From Xanthomonas vesicatoria ATCC 35937 (GTDB lineage: Bacteria; Pseudomonadota; Gammaproteobacteria; Xanthomonadales; Xanthomonadaceae), in assembly GCF_001908725.1 (NCBI RefSeq), contig NZ_CP018725.1:2419501-2483500 (forward strand): DNA of 64,000 nt, read 5' to 3'. Both the position numbers and the translations under genes were made by a program. The notes under the pieces were generated by a model, which was not told the DNA's origin, searched no databases, and saw only the letters and a list, made by a program, of their open reading frames with translations. Positions 63,151 to 64,000 of this stretch are shown in pieces (position 1 is the first letter of the stretch; the number at the start of each line of letters is the position of its first letter).

Positions 63151-63504
63151 ATGAAAAGCTGGATAGGGATATTGATGTTGGCGGGATGCTTTGTTGGACA
63201 GGCGGCGGCACAGACCACGGGTGTAACGTTGGTATGCCGCATGAACGATCCTTTTCTTTTTTGCTCGGACGGCTGTGCGGACCCAGACCACCACTGGGCA
63301 CCACTGGACCCAATCCAGGCAACCATAAAACCCGTTGCGCCCTATTGTCCGTTTCCGACGACTGCGGATACGAATTACTGCAAGGGCTGGTCGCAACGGG
63401 CCTTCACGGCGTATTTCCAGTACGTCAGCGTCTGCCCCAAGGCTAACAAGACGGGCGACTGGACCGGTAAAAAGCCTGCGGACATGGTTCCGTTCAAGCA
63501 TTGA
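63151..63504 (+). CDS. Cysteine-rich secreted protein, unrecognised
   Basis: A 117-residue protein with a clean signal peptide (KSWIGILMLAGCFVGQAAA) and six cysteines in the mature part (VC, FC, GC, YC, YC, VC), enough for three disulfides. Aromatic residues are common; base use is less G/C-rich at third positions than its neighbours, hinting at transfer. No family is recognised. AAGGA stands eight bases before the ATG. It could be an effector-like or inhibitor protein. No partner is adjacent. Confidence 0.7.
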   Translation: MKSWIGILMLAGCFVGQAAAQTTGVTLVCRMNDPFLFCSDGCADPDHHWAPLDPIQATIKPVAPYCPFPTTADTNYCKGWSQRAFTAYFQYVSVCPKANKTGDWTGKKPADMVPFKH

Positions 63505-63707
63505 TTTCAGCCCGAGCGGTATGAGCCGAAACCTTGCCTACCTACTCCAGAAACGAACGCTGACGAAGGCGCGTTAACGCATATTTGCGCAAACGCATCT
63601 CCATCGACTGCCTGATGTCGCAATGCTGACGCACAACGGCATTCGATACTCCGGCTTGGAGAGTGCAGCAGGGTCCTGAGCCGCTGAACCCGGCAGCCGT
63701 TCTGCCG

Positions 63708-64000
63708 CTATTTGGCGTGCGCCGGAATGAACTGCGTCTCCACCGCCTTGGCCAGCTGATCCGGTGGCAGCAGGCCTTGGTCGAGCAGGAAGTTATTGAA
63801 GGCCAGGCGATCGAACTTCTTGCCCAGGGCCAGTTCGGTGCGCATGCGCAATTCGAGGATGCGGGTGTAACCGTAGAAGTAGCTGCCAGCCTGGCCGGGC
63901 GCGCGGACGGTGTAGCGGTCCAGTTCCTGGCGGGTCATGGCCGGCGAAAGGCCGACATCGTCTTCGAGCACCTGGCGCGCACGTTCGCGGTCGATCAGGC
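63708..64000 (-). CDS. DUF885 protein, C-terminal part (cut by window end)
   Basis: The frame runs off the right edge. The visible 97 residues match the end of DUF885 (PF05960): DDVGLSPAMTRQELDRYTVRA, GSYFYGYTRILELRMRTEL and FDRLAFNNFLLDQGLLPPDQL. The family has a peptidase-like helical fold with HExxH further upstream, not visible here. It is likely exported. Confidence 0.88.
   Translation of the reverse strand, partial: LIDRERARQVLEDDVGLSPAMTRQELDRYTVRAPGQAGSYFYGYTRILELRMRTELALGKKFDRLAFNNFLLDQGLLPPDQLAKAVETQFIPAHAK

Overview
The window is high-GC, densely coded Gammaproteobacterial DNA that I read as a Xanthomonas chromosome. The grounds are the gene repertoire (PhoP/PhoQ with a PepSY-like neighbour, katB-ankyrin pair, birA-coaX-SPOR cluster, H1-like Ala/Lys protein, entericidin pair), intergenic elements of the type common in that genus (CTCTCCC/GGGAGAG hairpins, 'gggaatcggga' spacers) and codon use rich in G/C third positions. 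The genus is inferred from recall of the families; no database search was possible. There is no prophage, insertion sequence, CRISPR array, rRNA or conjugation gene. One tRNA (Thr, TGT) is present.

Layout. 1-9.9 kb: end of a sensor kinase, a DUF3313 lipoprotein, an H1-like DNA-binding protein, a Do-type periplasmic protease, a three-gene YqjD/YqjE/YqjK-like membrane operon, an AI-2E-family permease, a HAD phosphatase and an M17 aminopeptidase. 10-13 kb: an unrecognised gene, a twice-frameshifted pseudogene, then a catalase-like peroxidase overlapping a cytochrome b561. 13.4-23.2 kb: a ThuA-like secreted protein, a DesK/DesR-like two-component system divergent from a four-gene MacAB-like exporter (adaptor, ATPase, two separate permeases), and a lipoprotein hydrolase. 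23.2-32.7 kb: two EamA transporters, a Rap1a/Tai-like secreted protein, an M28 peptidase, an MBL-fold enzyme, TrpS with an unusual C-terminal extension, CsbD, two entericidins and arginase.

33.0-35.5 kb holds the most interesting cluster: two roadblock/LC7 proteins, an unrecognised protein with a receiver-like front and helical tail, and a Ras-like GTPase translationally coupled to it. This is laid out like an actinobacterial conservon without its sensor kinase, or like a divergent MglA/MglB module.

36-48.5 kb is mostly housekeeping: tmk, tRNA-Thr, SPOR protein, coaX, birA, a frameshifted mtfA, a DUF1501/DUF1800 export pair, phoQ-phoP with an upstream PepSY-like gene, and dusA. 48.5-64 kb: a NIPSNAP-like protein, ankA-katB, dinG, two small membrane proteins, aroE, a PD40 propeller protein, a very large PepSY-flavodoxin reductase behind a good candidate Fur box, hemB without the zinc cysteines, small envelope proteins and the end of a DUF885 gene. 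Two frameshifted genes, several perfect hairpins, short tandem repeats and a dispersed ~110-bp repeat (two copies, at 28.1 and 57.4 kb) complete the picture.
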